64,000 nucleotides of DNA from Symbiodinium natans (GCA_905221605.1 CAJNDS010000890.1:893063-957062); one strand, 5' to 3'; positions 50,769 to 62,948 are shown, numbered from the stretch's first letter. A program made the numbers and translations. Notes: a model not told the origin generated them from the letters alone.

Positions 50769-50971
50769 AAGCCCTAAACCCTAAACCCTAAACCCCCCCG
50801 GCAAGCCTGCGAGCAGCTTCTTCTCCATTCGGTCTCTTCGAAAATCGATCTTGGCCTCATGCGCCCGTGTCATCTTCAGGACCACACCCTAAACCCAAAA
50901 CCCTGTAAACCCTATAACAACTCAAGAAGCAGGGCACAGGGATCAGGGAAAACCCAAAACCCCACAATGCC

Positions 50972-51083
50972 CTAAACCCTAAACCCTAAACCCTAAACCC
51001 TAAACCCTAAACCCTAAACCCTAAACCCTAAACCCTAAACCCTAAACCCTAAACCCTAAACCCTGAACCCTGAACCCTGAACC
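50972..51083 (-). repeat. CCCTAAA array
   Basis: About fifteen units, the last three CCCTGAA. Confidence 0.95.
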
Positions 51084-51475
51084 AAGTAGGGTTGAGAGCT
51101 CCGGGAGCCCAGGCCCAGAAATTCGCCAACCTGCCTCAGGGCATCGTCTCATCCGAGAGACCCGAGTGCCACTTGAACCGAAAGAAACGCTAAGCCCATA
51201 ACCCGTTTAGGATTTAGGGTTTAGGGTTTAGGGTTTAGGGTTTAGGGCCCGAAGCCCTACCTGGGACTCTGTTTTACCTACAGTTCAATAATAAATACGT
51301 ACCCCAGAATTAGTGAGTATAACCCATCAAGCTGTGGGTAAAAAGGGTCCCAGGTATAAGCCCTGAACCGTTTAAGGTACGGCGCCGAGAAAGCGACCCC
51401 CCCACCCTTTCCTGCCCCCTGCCCTGCCGCGCCCCTGCCCTGCCCCCCCCTGCCGCCCCCTGCCCCCCCCCTTAG

Positions 51476-51517
<42 letters not shown>
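51476..51517 (+). repeat. poly-C tract, about 42 bases
   Basis: Preceded by a C-rich CCCTGCCC run (51400-51475). The minus-strand Gly-rich reading frames here are artefacts of the tract. Confidence 0.85.
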
Positions 51518-51520
<3 letters not shown>

Positions 51521-51631
51521 TGAGCCCCCAAAAGCCCGATACCCGGAACCCCAAACCGTAAACTCATTGCTTGGGGTGCAGCGACTTGGGCGCTGCGGAA
51601 TCACCATGCTCACGCGGATGCGCTGGGCCGG

Positions 51632-51715
51632 GGGAATACTTGGGCCTTAAAGTACCTCCTATTTAGGGACTTTAGGGCCCAAGTACATAATAATAAGGTA
51701 CATGGACTTTTAGGG
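51632..51715. mobile_element. MITE family A, left end missing
   Basis: Begins GGGGGAATACTTGGGCC and continues to GGTACATGGACTTTTAGGG. The left terminal repeat is absent. Confidence 0.7.
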
Positions 51716-52006
51716 TTAAGTAGTGATTCCGACCCCTATATTACCTGTGAATACAGCGGGTAGCGACACACAGACCACAAGGACTGGCCGGTTTGGGGGT
51801 GGAAAGTTTAGGGTTTAATAGAAGTAACTGCCCCATAATCAGTAGGCATAACCCATAATACTGCACTTAGGGAAAAACACAGTCCTAGGTAGGGATTAGG
51901 GTGACGGAACTTGGGGGGCCTTGTGGGTGCAACGGCTTGTCTTAGAGCACCCCTAACACCGAAAACCTAAGCCCTACACTTTCTTAAATGTTACGTGCGC
52001 ATTGCT

Positions 52007-52103
52007 GGCATGTTCCCCCCTTATACTAACAGTCCTGAATCGGGATTATGATAGGGGCACTTTAATGCCTATTAAGGACTGTTAGTATAAGAGGGAACAT
52101 CCC
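52007..52103. mobile_element. MITE family C
   Basis: GCATGTTCCCCCCTTATACT left, AGTATAAGAGGGAACATCCC right, near-perfect AACAGTCCT/AGGACTGTT arms. Confidence 0.85.
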
Positions 52104-52767
52104 GAGCGCATTGCGTCTCTAGTCCTCAACCAGTCCTGGCATGGACTGTCAGCTGTTCACGGACAGACAGCAAACAGGGCTTGCTAAGGAGTTTGGGGTT
52201 TAGGGTTTAGGGTTTGGGGTTTAGGGTTAGGGCCGAATGCTCGTAACCATGTCAGCTAACCTCTTACCATGGCAGCTACAAGCTTCGAGCTTCACGACGG
52301 GTTTGCCTGAAGACTTGACTGTAGTTCACATTGGAGTTCATTATCGGCCACGTATACACTTTTGTTAAGTTCCCTAACCCTAGATTTCAAACCTAAACAA
52401 TGTCATTTGCATCTGTGTGACGGGCACTGCTGCTGGCGGCAGAGGGTAGTATAGTACAGAGACCATCCGTAAACCCTATGGATTTCGTTCCAAGAAATCA
52501 GGAAAATGAACGCAATCGGGGTTTAGGGTTTAGGGACATTCCATGCCTGGGTTCTCTGCGAGCCCCCGGCAAACTTGGGGGCCCTAGAGGATTCAGAGCA
52601 ACTGAGGAGTCTAACAGGTTACCCTAAACCCTAAACCCTAAACCCTAAACCCTAAACCCTAAACCCTAAACCCTAAACCCTTAGGGTTTAGGGCTTAGGA
52701 GGGTTGCGGGTTCAGGGTTTCGGCGCTTCTGCCCCAAAACGAAGGGAATGAGGGCCCACTCCGGGTC

Positions 52768-53034
52768 CTACTTGGAGGTTCAGGGTTTAGGGTTTAGGGT
52801 TTAGGGTTTAGGGTTTAGGGTTTAGTACAACTTGGCTGCACTTAGCAGGGTAGCTATACATCAAAATTTAAGCTGCCTTCTTAAGTCTTAAGAAACCCCC
52901 AAAACCCAAAAAAAGGCTAAGGAACTAGAGTTACAGTAAAGAACCACGAAGATACAATAAGCAGGGTTATAAGTATGGTAACTATACTTACAACCCTACT
53001 TAGAGTACTTATAACCTTACTTAACCTCCAAGTA
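52768..53034. mobile_element. MITE family D with telomere-like repeats and extra DNA inside
   Basis: Left end CTACTTGGAGGTTCAGG runs into TTTAGGG repeats to 52825. After about 140 bp of other DNA the second-subtype marker GTAACTATACTTACAACCCT and right end CCTCCAAGTAGG appear. Confidence 0.65.
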
Positions 53035-53162
53035 GGTTGAGATCAGGGATTACAGGGGGTTTATGCGATTCAGGGCTCAAGGGCATAGCTGCTCACGAAT
53101 CTGCCAAGCCAAGCATCTCCGATCCGAAGTCCTGAACCCTGAGCCCCAAGAGTCCCCACAAC

Positions 53163-53345
53163 GGCCTAAACCCTAAACCCTAAACCCTAAACCCTAAACC
53201 CTAAACCCTAAACCCTAAGCCCTAAGCCCTAAGCCCTAAGCCCTAAGCCCTAAGCCCTAAGCCCTAAGCCCTAAGCCCTAAGCCCTAAGCCCTAAGCCCT
53301 AAGCCCTAAGCCCTAGGCCCTAAGCCCTAAGCCCTAAGCCGTAAG
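53163..53345 (-). repeat. telomere-like array switching from CCCTAAA to CCCTAAG
   Basis: Seven CCCTAAA units followed by about 18 CCCTAAG units with one or two substitutions; a sharp switch point near 53216. Confidence 0.95.
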
Positions 53346-56300
53346 CCCGCCCTCGTGCCTCAAAGGCCTTCGGATGCTTGAAAATTTCCTGAAGGCATGT
53401 GTGGGGTTTAGGGTTGAGGGTTTTTAGGGTTTAGGGTTTAGGGTTGAGGGTTTAGGGTTTCGGGTTTAGGGTTTTGAATTCAACCACGGCTTTTCAGGCT
53501 CCAGGACTTTCTTGCGGGTCTCTCTACCCCTAAACCCTAAACTGTGAACCCTAAACCCTAAAGTGTAGGGTCTGGGACTTTACGTGTATCTAAAGGCGCT
53601 GGTTTTCGGGCTTAGGGTTTAGGGTTTAGGGCTACTAGCTTCTTATAAGGGAATTAAAAACTCTTTGTACCTTCGAGCTCTTGCAGAGGCTGTATGGGAC
53701 ATCTGGTTCCCAAGTCCCGGCTAAGAACAAGGGACCCTAAACCCTAAACCCTAAACCCTAAACCCTAAACCCTAAACCCTAAACCCGAAACCCGAAACCC
53801 TAAACCCTACTCTGAGAAATTCACGGCCAATCTGCCTCCGCTCCTAAAGCGCGAGGAATATTCATGGGGGGGGGTAGGTCCTTTAGGGTATTTATAATAT
53901 ACCTACCCTACACCCTAAACCCTAAACCCTAAACCCTAAACGCTAAACCCTAAACCCTAAACCCTAAACTCTAAACCCTAAACCCTAAACCCTAAACCCC
54001 CTCACTGCGGGGAAGCATCCGCAAGGAAGACGTGCAGCTTAGCGAAGCGGATGGCATCCTCTTGGCTATGGCCCTCGCTATCGCACCTAGGCAGACCTGG
54101 CAAGGCAAAACGGGGTTTAGGGTTTAGGGTTTAGGGTTTAGGGATTAGGCTTTCAGAGTTTAGGGCTCAGGGGACTTTGGGTTTCCAGGGTTTCTCGGGT
54201 TTCTATGCGGTTTAAGGTTTACTTGGGCCCTTCACGCGCCGGCAGGACAAGGCCGATCCCCAAACAAGGGGCATACAGGACGCGAATCCAACGTCTTAAG
54301 CTACAAAGAAGCCCTAGAAACCCTGGAAACCAGAGGCCCCCTAAACCCTAAACCCTAAACCCTAAACCCTAAACCCTAAACCCTAAACCCTAAACCCTAA
54401 ACCCTAAACCCTACTGTAAACCCTAAACCCTAATGGGTGACTGATGCTTGGATTTGGGGCTGAGGGGGCTGGGCTCCTGCTTGTTCATGCATCAGGGGAC
54501 TCGGGGATCAGGTACCCTTATCTCCCTAACCCCTACAGATACAGCATTCAAAGGTTCTATAGGGTACCAAGTTGCCTCAATCCCTCCTAAGACAGACTAC
54601 CCTAAACCCTAAACCCTAAGCCCTAAATCCTAAACCCTAAGCCCTGTCCTAAACGAAGTTCGCTGACAAAGAGCCCGGAAAGGTCACAAGGGCGAAGCAT
54701 CTACTTTACTGCGTTGCAGAAGCCCTGACGGCAACTTACACCCTGAAGGAGTCAAAATCCTGCGAGAGGTAGGGGTTTAGGGTTTAGGGCTTAGGGTTTA
54801 GGGTTCAGGGTTCAGGGTTCGGGGTTCAGGCCTCCGTGGATTTTGGAGATTAAAACTAGATCCCTAAACCTACACAAGCCTAGGCACGGTCCTGTTCAAG
54901 CCAACAAGGGAACACATGCAACATCTCTCAACCCTAAACCCTAAACCCTACACCCCTAAGGACTCTAAACCCTGAGAGCGGTGTTGTGCTAGAGGGGCTT
55001 CTCAGGTTTGGGGTTACCTGAGACCTTAAGCCCCATGTACAAACCCAAAGCCCTCAATTCTAGACTCTAAACTCGAAAACCCTCAATCTCGGGGTTTTGG
55101 CAGATGCAGTATCCCTAAACCCTAAACACGAAACACGGGATCTCGAGCTTTGAGGGCTTGGAGCATCTGGAATGGCGACGTGCCTGGTGGCATTTCTTGC
55201 ATGCGTGCTTCGTCGCTCCTGTGAGGGTTGAGGGTTTAGGGTTTAGGGCTAGGGTTTAGGGGCTCCCTAAACCCTGGGGCTCTACGAGGCTATATCAGCT
55301 ACAGGCTTGGGGTTTGGGGTTTAGGGTCTAGGGTTTAGGGTTCCTAAACCCTAAACCCTAAACCCTAAACCCTAAACCCTAAACCCTAAACCCTAGACTT
55401 CAGAAAAAAACTCAGGTTTCAGGGATTCATTTCAGGGTTTGGGTTTCGGGCTCTAGGCTCTAGGGTTTTCGGGTTCAGGTTTTGGACTTAAGGTTTCAGT
55501 TAGGGTTTAGGGTTTGGGGTTTAGGGTGCTGGGCCCGTAACCCTGGGCTGAGTGAGGGTCTAGAATTCATATAGGGCTTAGGGCTTAGGGTTTAGGGTTT
55601 AGGGCTTAGGGTTTAGGGTTCAGGGGTTTGAGGGTTTGGGGTTTAGGGGAAGAGAGAGCAGGGGAAGCAAAAAATGAGTTTCCCGGGATGAACCATCAAG
55701 TGTCCCAGAGTTCCTGGCCTCTAAAGCCTGAGATGTCGGCACAGTCTAAACCCTAAACCCTATAAACCCCAATCCCTAAACCCTAAACCCTAAACCCTAA
55801 ACCCTAAACCCTAAACCCTGAACCCTGAATCCTAAACCCTGAATCTGCAAAATCCTTTATAAACCCTGCCGACCCCAAGTCCGGAAGCCCCAAAAACATG
55901 GCAATCCCGAAGCCTGGGCATTCTCTTCGCCATTACAGCAACAAGTAAACCCTAAACCCTAAACCCTAAACCCTAAACCCTAAACCCTACACCCTAAACC
56001 CTAAACCCTAAACCCTAAACCCTATATCCTGTCCGTATGAAGATATGCCCTGCGTATGTTCCTGATTATAGGACAGGCTGGAAACTAGAAGCACTAGACG
56101 CTGCCTCGCGCAAAGACTCTGCTTTAAACTGCCCTAAATACCCTCAAGCTCAGAACCTAACACTTATAAACCCCAATACCCAACCCCACACCCTAAACCC
56201 TAAACCCTGAACCCTAAATCATGAACCCAAAACCCAAAACTCCCTAAACCCTAAACTCCCTAAACCCTAAACCCTAAACCCTAAACCTTAAAGCCCACCT

Positions 56301-56387
56301 TGAGGAGTGAGAGAAGCCGCTGCGCTCAGAGTTGGGCACTTGTAGCCGATTCTTGGGCGCTGCCGACTCCTTCCTGTGTGCATCGGA
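53346..56387. other. intergenic mosaic
   Basis: Many arrays of both orientations (for example 53735-53812, 53910-54000, 54115-54145, 55345-55395, 55785-55830, 55948-56030), degenerate in-between DNA, unique spacers of about 80-150 bp. No MITE recognised and no gene seen. Confidence 0.6.
54336..54432 (-). repeat. CCCTAAA array
   Basis: About eleven perfect units and a short continuation. Confidence 0.93.
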
Positions 56388-56465
56388 AGGTTTAGGGTTT
56401 AGGGTTTAGGGTTTAGGGTTTAGGGTTTAGGGTTTAGGGGCTAGGGTTTAGGGTTTAGGGTTTAG
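56388..56465 (+). repeat. TTTAGGG array
   Basis: About ten units; followed by two copies of a 30-bp degenerate block (GTTTATGGTTCAGGGTTAAG...) at about 56489-56550. Confidence 0.92.
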
Positions 56466-56670
56466 GAGTTAGGAGTTAGGAGTTTGGAGTTTATGGTTCA
56501 GGGTTAAGGGTTTGGGGCGTTTATGGTTCAGGGTTAAGGGTTTGGGGCGTTTAAAGGGTTTGGGTTTAGGGCTGCGGGCTTCAAGGGTTTGGGTTTAAAG
56601 GTGAGGGGTTTAGGGTTGAGGGTTGAGGTTTCGGGCGTAGAGGGTTCCGTTTTGGGGAGGGCCCGGGCGG

Positions 56671-56673
<3 letters not shown>

Positions 56674-56726
<53 letters not shown>
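56674..56726 (+). repeat. poly-G tract, about 53 bases
   Basis: Longest homopolymer in the window; its exact length is probably unreliable in any assembly. Confidence 0.85.
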
Positions 56727-56727
<1 letters not shown>

Positions 56728-57088
56728 AGGGGAACCCTAAACCCTACACCCTAAACCCTAAACCCTAAACCCAAGATAGTCCATGGACTGGGAGGGCCCG
56801 AAGACACGGAGGTCGGCGGGAACCTGTGGGCCCTTCCTGGGGGTGAAGAGGCTCCAAGCGCCATTGAGGAACTGATCGCTGGCCACTTTCAAACGGAAAG
56901 CCCCCCCTAAAACCAAAAACCCAAAGCCGTAAACCCTAAACCCTAAACCCCAAACCCTAAACCCTAAACCCTAAACCCCACGAAGGATCCCGGAACCCCT
57001 TCAACCCCTCAAACCCCTAAAACCTGGGCCTCCATTTACCTACGACTTTGTAGGATGTGGGAGTCACAGGTAAAAAAGGGGCGTTCAT

Positions 57089-57230
57089 AGGAACCCCAAA
57101 CAGGGAACCCCAAGATTAGAGTAGGAATATAGTAGGAATGTAACCCTAAACCCTAAACCCTAAACCCTAATCCTTATTATGTGCCCTTGATATTCCTACT
57201 CTGTTTCCTGAGGTTCCCTGTTTGGGGTTG
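57089..57230. mobile_element. fold-back element with telomere-like repeats at its centre
   Basis: Arms AGGAACCCCAAACAGGGAACC...AGAGTAGGAATAT and ATATTCCTACTCTG...GGTTCCCTGTTTGGGGTT pair over about 40 bp. The loop holds four CCCTAAA units (about 57142-57169). Confidence 0.8.
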
Positions 57231-57693
57231 CCACTACTGCTCATTGCTCAACCAACCCCCCTCCAAAAAAAAGAAGAAAAAACACTTTCCTTATAAGGGC
57301 AATATATATATATAGATGGGTTATGAAACGTTGGGGGTTCTTCAGCAAAAGTGGATTAGGATTTCTTTCAAATATGCCACGACCGAGGGTCGGCGACACA
57401 CCCAAACTTTTGGATCTGCTCGTGGCAGTGGACACGTTGGATCCGGTCTCCTGCGGGTAGGTCGAGGGCTCTGGGGTTTCGGGTTTAGGGTTTAGGATTT
57501 AGGGATTAGGGTTTCGGGTTTAGGGTTTAGGATTTAGGGTTTAGGGTTTACGGTTTTTAAGGTTTAGGGCTTTAAAGGGTTTAACCCTACGACCTAAGAA
57601 GTGCACAGCGCGACAGCGATCTGATAAACTTGCAGGCCAGGGCTATCTCGGAGTAATGGTGGGAGGGGGACAAGCTCATGGCTCTGCAGAAGC

Positions 57694-57781
57694 ACGGTTT
57701 AGGGTTTAGGGTTTAGGGTCTAGGGTCTAGGGTTTAGGGTTTAGGGTTTAGGGTTTAGGGTTTAGGGTTTAGGGTTTAGGG
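57694..57781 (+). repeat. TTTAGGG array
   Basis: About twelve units with two TCTAGGG. Confidence 0.93.
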
Positions 57782-58144
57782 ATGATACGATGCGGGGTTA
57801 ACATGAGGCTTCGATTGAAGTTTCATTACTCAAGACAAGGCGAAAGGTTACCCTAAACCTTTAATGTCTAAACCCTAAACCCCAGATACTCAAGGCTAAA
57901 AAACTCTTAAACGCGAAGCCCTGCACCCTTGCTAATCCTTAGCCCCGAGCCCTGAGCCCTGAAGGGCCAAACCCTAAACCCTAAACCCTAAACCCTAAAC
58001 CCTAAACCCCAAAACGATCCTTCGACGGAGCCCGTCGGCTTTTGACATGTGTCAGGAACCTCTCCATCGCCCCTTTCTAAGACAGCAGACAAAGACAAGC
58101 CCTGACCTTTCTTTGTTTCGCGCTAGCCCTGAAGCCTAAACCCT

Positions 58145-58235
58145 ATTGAGGGTTCAGGGTTTAGGGTTTAGGGTTGAGGGTTCAGGGTTTAGGGTTTAGG
58201 GTTGAGGGTTCAGGGTTTAGGGTTTAGGGCTTGGG
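58145..58235 (+). repeat. higher-order telomere-like repeat, about 28 bp
   Basis: Three copies of GAGGGTTCAGGGTTTAGGG-TTTAGGGTT: four different heptamers amplified as one block. Confidence 0.8.
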
Positions 58236-59043
58236 GCTTAGGGCTTTGGGCTCTCCCCAACACAACCATCTTTGAGCCGCCTGAATGGCTGCAGAGAGCA
58301 GGGTGTCGTGAGCAAGGCGAAGCCTAAGGGCCCCAAAGCCCTTTAAGGCCCAAGCCTATACTACATTGCGACAGTTAAGGGGTATAATGTAAGGAGGGAC
58401 CCCTAGAAGGGGCCCTTAATCTTATTCCCCTATATAACCCCTACAAAGATATACCTTATATAGTCCCTATATGTCTCGGTAAACCCTAAACCCTAAACCC
58501 TAAAAAAGCCCCTAAGGCCCCTTCCTGATAAGGGCCCCTCCTTTAGTCCCTTAGTACATGGACCCGGGGAAACCCTAACCCTAAACCATAAACCCTAAAC
58601 CCTAAACCCTAAACCCTAAACCCTAAACCCTACAGTATATACTATCATAGGTACGTGGACCCTCAGGGCAAGAGGATACGGTCTAGAGCCACTATATAGC
58701 CCCCAGCCCCAAACGTGGGTTTAGGGCTTAGGACAGTAAACCAGACCTAAACCCTAAACCCTAAACCCCAAACCCCTGCAACAAACACATGTGACCTTGA
58801 TAACATAATGTGCCCTGCTTCGTTGCTGGGTATGATGTCCTTGTGCCCTCAGAAAAGCCTAGGCCCGATTAACCCTAACACCCCGGCCCCCCAAAACCTA
58901 AACCCTAAACCCTAAACCCTAAACCCTAAACCCTAAACCCTAAACCCTAAACCCCAAGAGACTCACTGCCCTCTCCAGCCTTGACCACAGCCACGCAAAG
59001 CCCGGCGTTGCGCCGAAGGTCGGAACCCATGGCCACGACCCCA

Positions 59044-59125
59044 AGGGTTTAGGGTTTAGGGTTTAGGGTTTAGGGTTTAGGGTTTAGGGTTTAGGGTTTA
59101 GGGTTTAGGGTTTGGGATTTGGGGT
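59044..59125 (+). repeat. TTTAGGG array
   Basis: About ten perfect units then TTTGGGA/TTTGGGG. Confidence 0.93.
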
Positions 59126-59723
59126 TTGGGGGATATTTTCAGGGTTTAGAGGGTTTGGAGGGTTTGTAGGGTTTTAAGGGCTTAAAGGGCTCAGGGTTTT
59201 CGGGGCTAAGGGTTTGAGATCTTCTGACTGGGCTACTCTGGTTCAGGGATAACAGAAAAAACAACACCCCAAACCACAGACCCCCAAGCGTGACCAAACC
59301 CTAAACCCTAAACCCTAAGCCCTAAACCCTAAACCCCAAACCCTAAAACCCTAAGACCTCAGCCCTAAACCCTCAAGCCTCACAGGGTCTGATCAGGAGA
59401 GGTAGTGTTTTGGAGGCAGTATGGTGGGGCTTTCGGGAGGGCTGGTTCAGGGTTTACACCTTGAGAACCCAAAACTGACTGCTTTGTTTGTTATTTCTGA
59501 AAAAAGCCTTTCAGGATACTTTGTTTTTGTAGGGTTGGGGCTTCTAAACTAGGGTTTAGGGCTTAGGGATTCTTCGTACCTGAAAGTGTGTGTGTGTGTG
59601 TGGAATCGGGATTAGGGTTTAGGCTTTATGGTTTGGTTTTAGGGTCTAAAGCCAAACAAAAACTTGACACTACCTCCCAGTCCGACGCTCCCCACCCCCC
59701 CCCCCCCCCCCAAAAACCCCCAG

Positions 59724-60085
59724 TCTAAACCCTAAACCCTAAACCCTGAACCCTGAACCCTAAACCCTAAACCCTAAACCCTAAACCCTAAACCCTAAAC
59801 CCTAAACCCTAAACCCTAAACCCTAAACCCTAACCCTAAACCCTAAACCCTAAACCCTAAACCCCTAAGCCCGCCGAGCTCCCCTGCTGGGCGCTCGGAG
59901 TCCCCCTTCCACACCCGGCCGCCCTCGTGCAGGCGCTTCTCACCTGAAGGTATCGGGTTGTCTGAAGATCTTCCAGGATTGGACTTGGGGTTTAGGGTTT
60001 AGGGTTTAGGGTTTAGGGTTTAGGGTTTAGGGTTTAGGGTTTAGGGTTTAGGGTTTAGGGTTTAGGGTTTAGGGTTTAGAGTTTA
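59724..60085. repeat. CCCTAAA and TTTAGGG arrays around a 117-bp spacer
   Basis: CCCTAAA 59724-59868 (about 20 units) and TTTAGGG 59987-60085 (about 13 units), again facing outward from a short unique spacer. Confidence 0.94.
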
Positions 60086-61627
60086 GGGTTTTCGGGATTG
60101 GCTTGGGGGTCTGCAGAGGTTCTGGGTCGTTGGGGTCAAAGGGGTTGGGGTTTCGGGGTTCGTAGCGCTGCGGAGCTTAGGGTTTGGGGCTTGGGTGTTT
60201 TGAGGGGTTTAGGGTTCCAGGAGTGGTGTTTCAACATAGGGTTCTTGACCTCTTCTGGTGGGGTTGTTTTTTGGGGCTAGGGGCTTTATTCAGTTTGTTT
60301 CTCTTGGGGGACTTGTTTGTTTAAGGACTATGGTAAGGCTGAGGGTTCAGGGGCCAAGGGGTCCAGCATTTTGGGACTTAACCGGTTATCCACCATCTCT
60401 TCTGCAGAAGGGCTTGTTACATGTTTTGGTTTCGGCCTTGAGTGTAGGATTTAGGGCTTTCAGGGGGTCCAACAATTCAGGGTTCAGAGGGATACCCTTA
60501 GGGACAGGGTTTGAGGGTTGAAAGTGACTCTCTTTCTCACATGCGCCCCTTGGAGCTTTAAGACCACGACATGAACGGGTTTAGGGTTTAGGGTTTGGGG
60601 TCCATGTACCCTAAACCCTAAACCCTAAACCCTAAACCCTAAACCCTAAAACCTAAACCCTCAACCCTAAACCCTAAACCTTGATAGGGGTTGTAGTAGC
60701 ATGTATATGACCCCAATTGTAGGGCTCAGCTCATCCCCAAGGCAGAGATTGCAGCCGCTGAAAGGGCACATTCATCTTACCTACCCTAAACCTTAAACCC
60801 CAAGCCCTAACGGGACCTCTTTCTTATTACAAAAGGACAGTTTTGCGTTTAGAACTCTTGTACAACTGACAAAAACTCTCCGCTGGCCCCGCACGACCTG
60901 CAGTTGGGCTTTTACCAAAAAGGGCAGAAAGCTGGTGACTGTGACGGCCCCTGTGCTGCAGCAACCTCGTATCTGTTCATGGTAGAATGGCAGTGGAAGC
61001 CCGAAGCCTTAAACCCTAAACCCTAAATTTTCATCAGATCCCCCCCCCCCCGCCCCCAAGGTTGAGGGTTTGGGGCTTAGGACTGGGTATGGCCCTCAAG
61101 CCCCCGCAACTTGAAATTATTCAAAAGTTAAAAACCGAGACTCCCCGAAACTCATCGAAACGTTCGCCGGACCTGAACTCTGAATAATTTCAATCCACCC
61201 TTAACCCTAAACCCTAAACCCTAAACCCTAAACCCTAAACCCTGAACCTTAAACCCGCTTGCTGGCAACTTTCTGGCTGCACCTTTGGGGTTTAGGGTCC
61301 CTTTTTTTGGGGGGTTCCTTTTTACAGGGTGCCGTACCTTTATGGGGACGCAAAAAGTGTTTAGGGATTAGGGTTTAGGGTTTAGGGTTTCCTAACTTAA
61401 AGAACTACCCCATTTAATATAAGAGGCAATTAGGAATAAGCCGTCGGTACAAAGGCATTACCCTTAACAATCGGTCCTAATTCCACCCCTCCGGCCACCT
61501 GTCTTCTCGTCGTAGAGAAGAAGGTACGTCATGCGCCGAATGAGCGGCAGCGCCTTACTCGCGAACCCTGATTCCTAAACCCCAAAACTTAAACCCTAAA
61601 CCCGAAATCCCAAACCCTTAAGCTACT
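60086..61627. other. intergenic, G/T-rich then unique
   Basis: 60086-60540 is strongly degenerate TTTAGGG-derived DNA with spurious Gly/Leu/Val-rich frames. CCCTAAA 60609-60680 and 61203-61255; unique DNA in between. No gene seen. Confidence 0.55.
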
Positions 61628-61684
61628 ATGCTTAACAACCTATATTTCCCTTACAAGGAGGAATATTGTTAACGTATTCTTAAC
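61628..61684. repeat. short fold-back sequence
   Basis: TATGCTTAACAACCTATATTTCC pairs with GGAATATTGTTAACGTATTC around a TTACAAG loop; possibly the remnant of a small element. Confidence 0.45.
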
Positions 61685-61719
61685 TTTTTCGGGGGAGGGG
61701 GGGGGGGTTCAAGCTAATA

Positions 61720-61828
61720 CCCTAAGGGTCCATGTACCTCATTATCATGTACTTGGGCCCTAAAGTCCTTAAATAGGAGGTACGTTCAGGCCCAAGTATT
61801 CCCTATTTGGGTGCATGGACCCTTAGGG
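61720..61828. mobile_element. MITE family A with ATA duplication
   Basis: Complete 109-bp copy. ATA precedes (61717-61719) and follows it (61829-61831). Confidence 0.85.
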
Positions 61829-61831
61829 ATA

Positions 61832-62596
61832 GAAGTATGATGGACTTGCTCTGAGTCATGCCGCCGGCCGGAGGCTTTGGCTGGTGTCGTGGTTCAGCGT
61901 ATTGTTGAGCGCCTGTCGCGGGCTTCGGAATGGTTTAGGGTTCAAGGTTTAGGGTTTAGGGTTTAGGGTCCAGGGTTCGGGTTTTAGGGCTTAGGGTTGA
62001 GGATTTGGGGCAGAGGCTATGGGGTTTCTAGGGCGTTCGGGGTTCAGGTACTTGCTGGGTGTGGAGTAAAATTGATGACGTGGAAACCGGAATATTATGG
62101 ACATCTCTTTCCTTACTTTGTTTTAAGGCTTGGGAAACCCATACCTTGCACTTGAAACCGTAGCCACAACAAATAATAAATAAGCCAAATGACATAAATA
62201 AACACCCTCATTGTGGGACAAAAACTTCAGATGCCAGCACAAGATGTGTAACCCTCTGATTGCAGGATTTCATTCGCCTCAAACAAGGGCGAGGGTCATT
62301 GGGGACCGATCTGCAAAAAGCCCTAGGAACTATCGACCCTCCAGTAGAAGGCCTGAAGTAGACCCATGAACCCTGCCTTTCCTAGACCCTAATCACGAAC
62401 CCCCAAACCCAAAGGGGGGTCGCTTGCGCCTGATGGCCCCAAACCCTAAACCCTCAACCCTAAACCCTAAACCCTAAAACCCAAACCCTAAACCCTAACC
62501 CTAAACCCTAAACCTTCAAGGGTCGCTTGCGCCTGATAGTACAGCGAGTAGTCGCGTCCTTTTCGAGCATCGGTTCGAGGCCTGGGGCTTCGGGCT
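61832..62596. other. intergenic, mostly unique
   Basis: TTTAGGG-like 61930-62010, unique AT-richer DNA to 62430, CCCTAAA 62440-62515. The 15-base phrase GGGTCGCTTGCGCCT recurs at 62417 and 62520 on either side of that array. Confidence 0.6.
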
Positions 62597-62948
62597 TTTA
62601 GGGTTTAGGGTTTAGGGTTTAGGGTTTAGGGTTTAGGCTTTAGGGTTTAGGGTTTAGGGTTTAGGCTTTAGGGTTTAGGGTTTAGGGTTTAGGGTTTAGG
62701 GTTTGGGGTTTGGGGGGGTCCCCAGCGAGCTCAATACTCCGGTAGGCCGTATCGCGTTGCAGGGCTTGATGAATTCAAGGTGTGTGTACCTTACTTCATC
62801 CTAGAGGATAGCTAAGCTTACTCTAAACCCTAAACCCTCAACCCTCAACCCTAAACCAAACAGGAAACACAGTGTCCGTACCCTTTAAAAGCCCTAAACC
62901 CTAAACCCTAAACCCTAAACCCTAAACCCTAAACCCTAAACCCTAAAC
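62597..62948. repeat. TTTAGGG array, spacer, CCCTAAA array
   Basis: TTTAGGG/CTTTAGGG 62597-62715, about 105 bp of unique DNA, then CCCTAAA patches from 62820 with the main array 62888-62948; here the G-rich strands face inward. Confidence 0.92.

Larger units (their letters stand above)
57231..59043. other. intergenic mosaic
   Basis: Apart from the arrays listed separately: TTTAGGG-like 57478-57560, CCCTAAA 57968-58010, 58480-58505, 58571-58632 and 58897-58953. At 58546-58677 there are pieces resembling family A ends (GTACATGGACCC and GGTACGTGGACCCTCAGGG) around an array. No gene seen. Confidence 0.55.
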
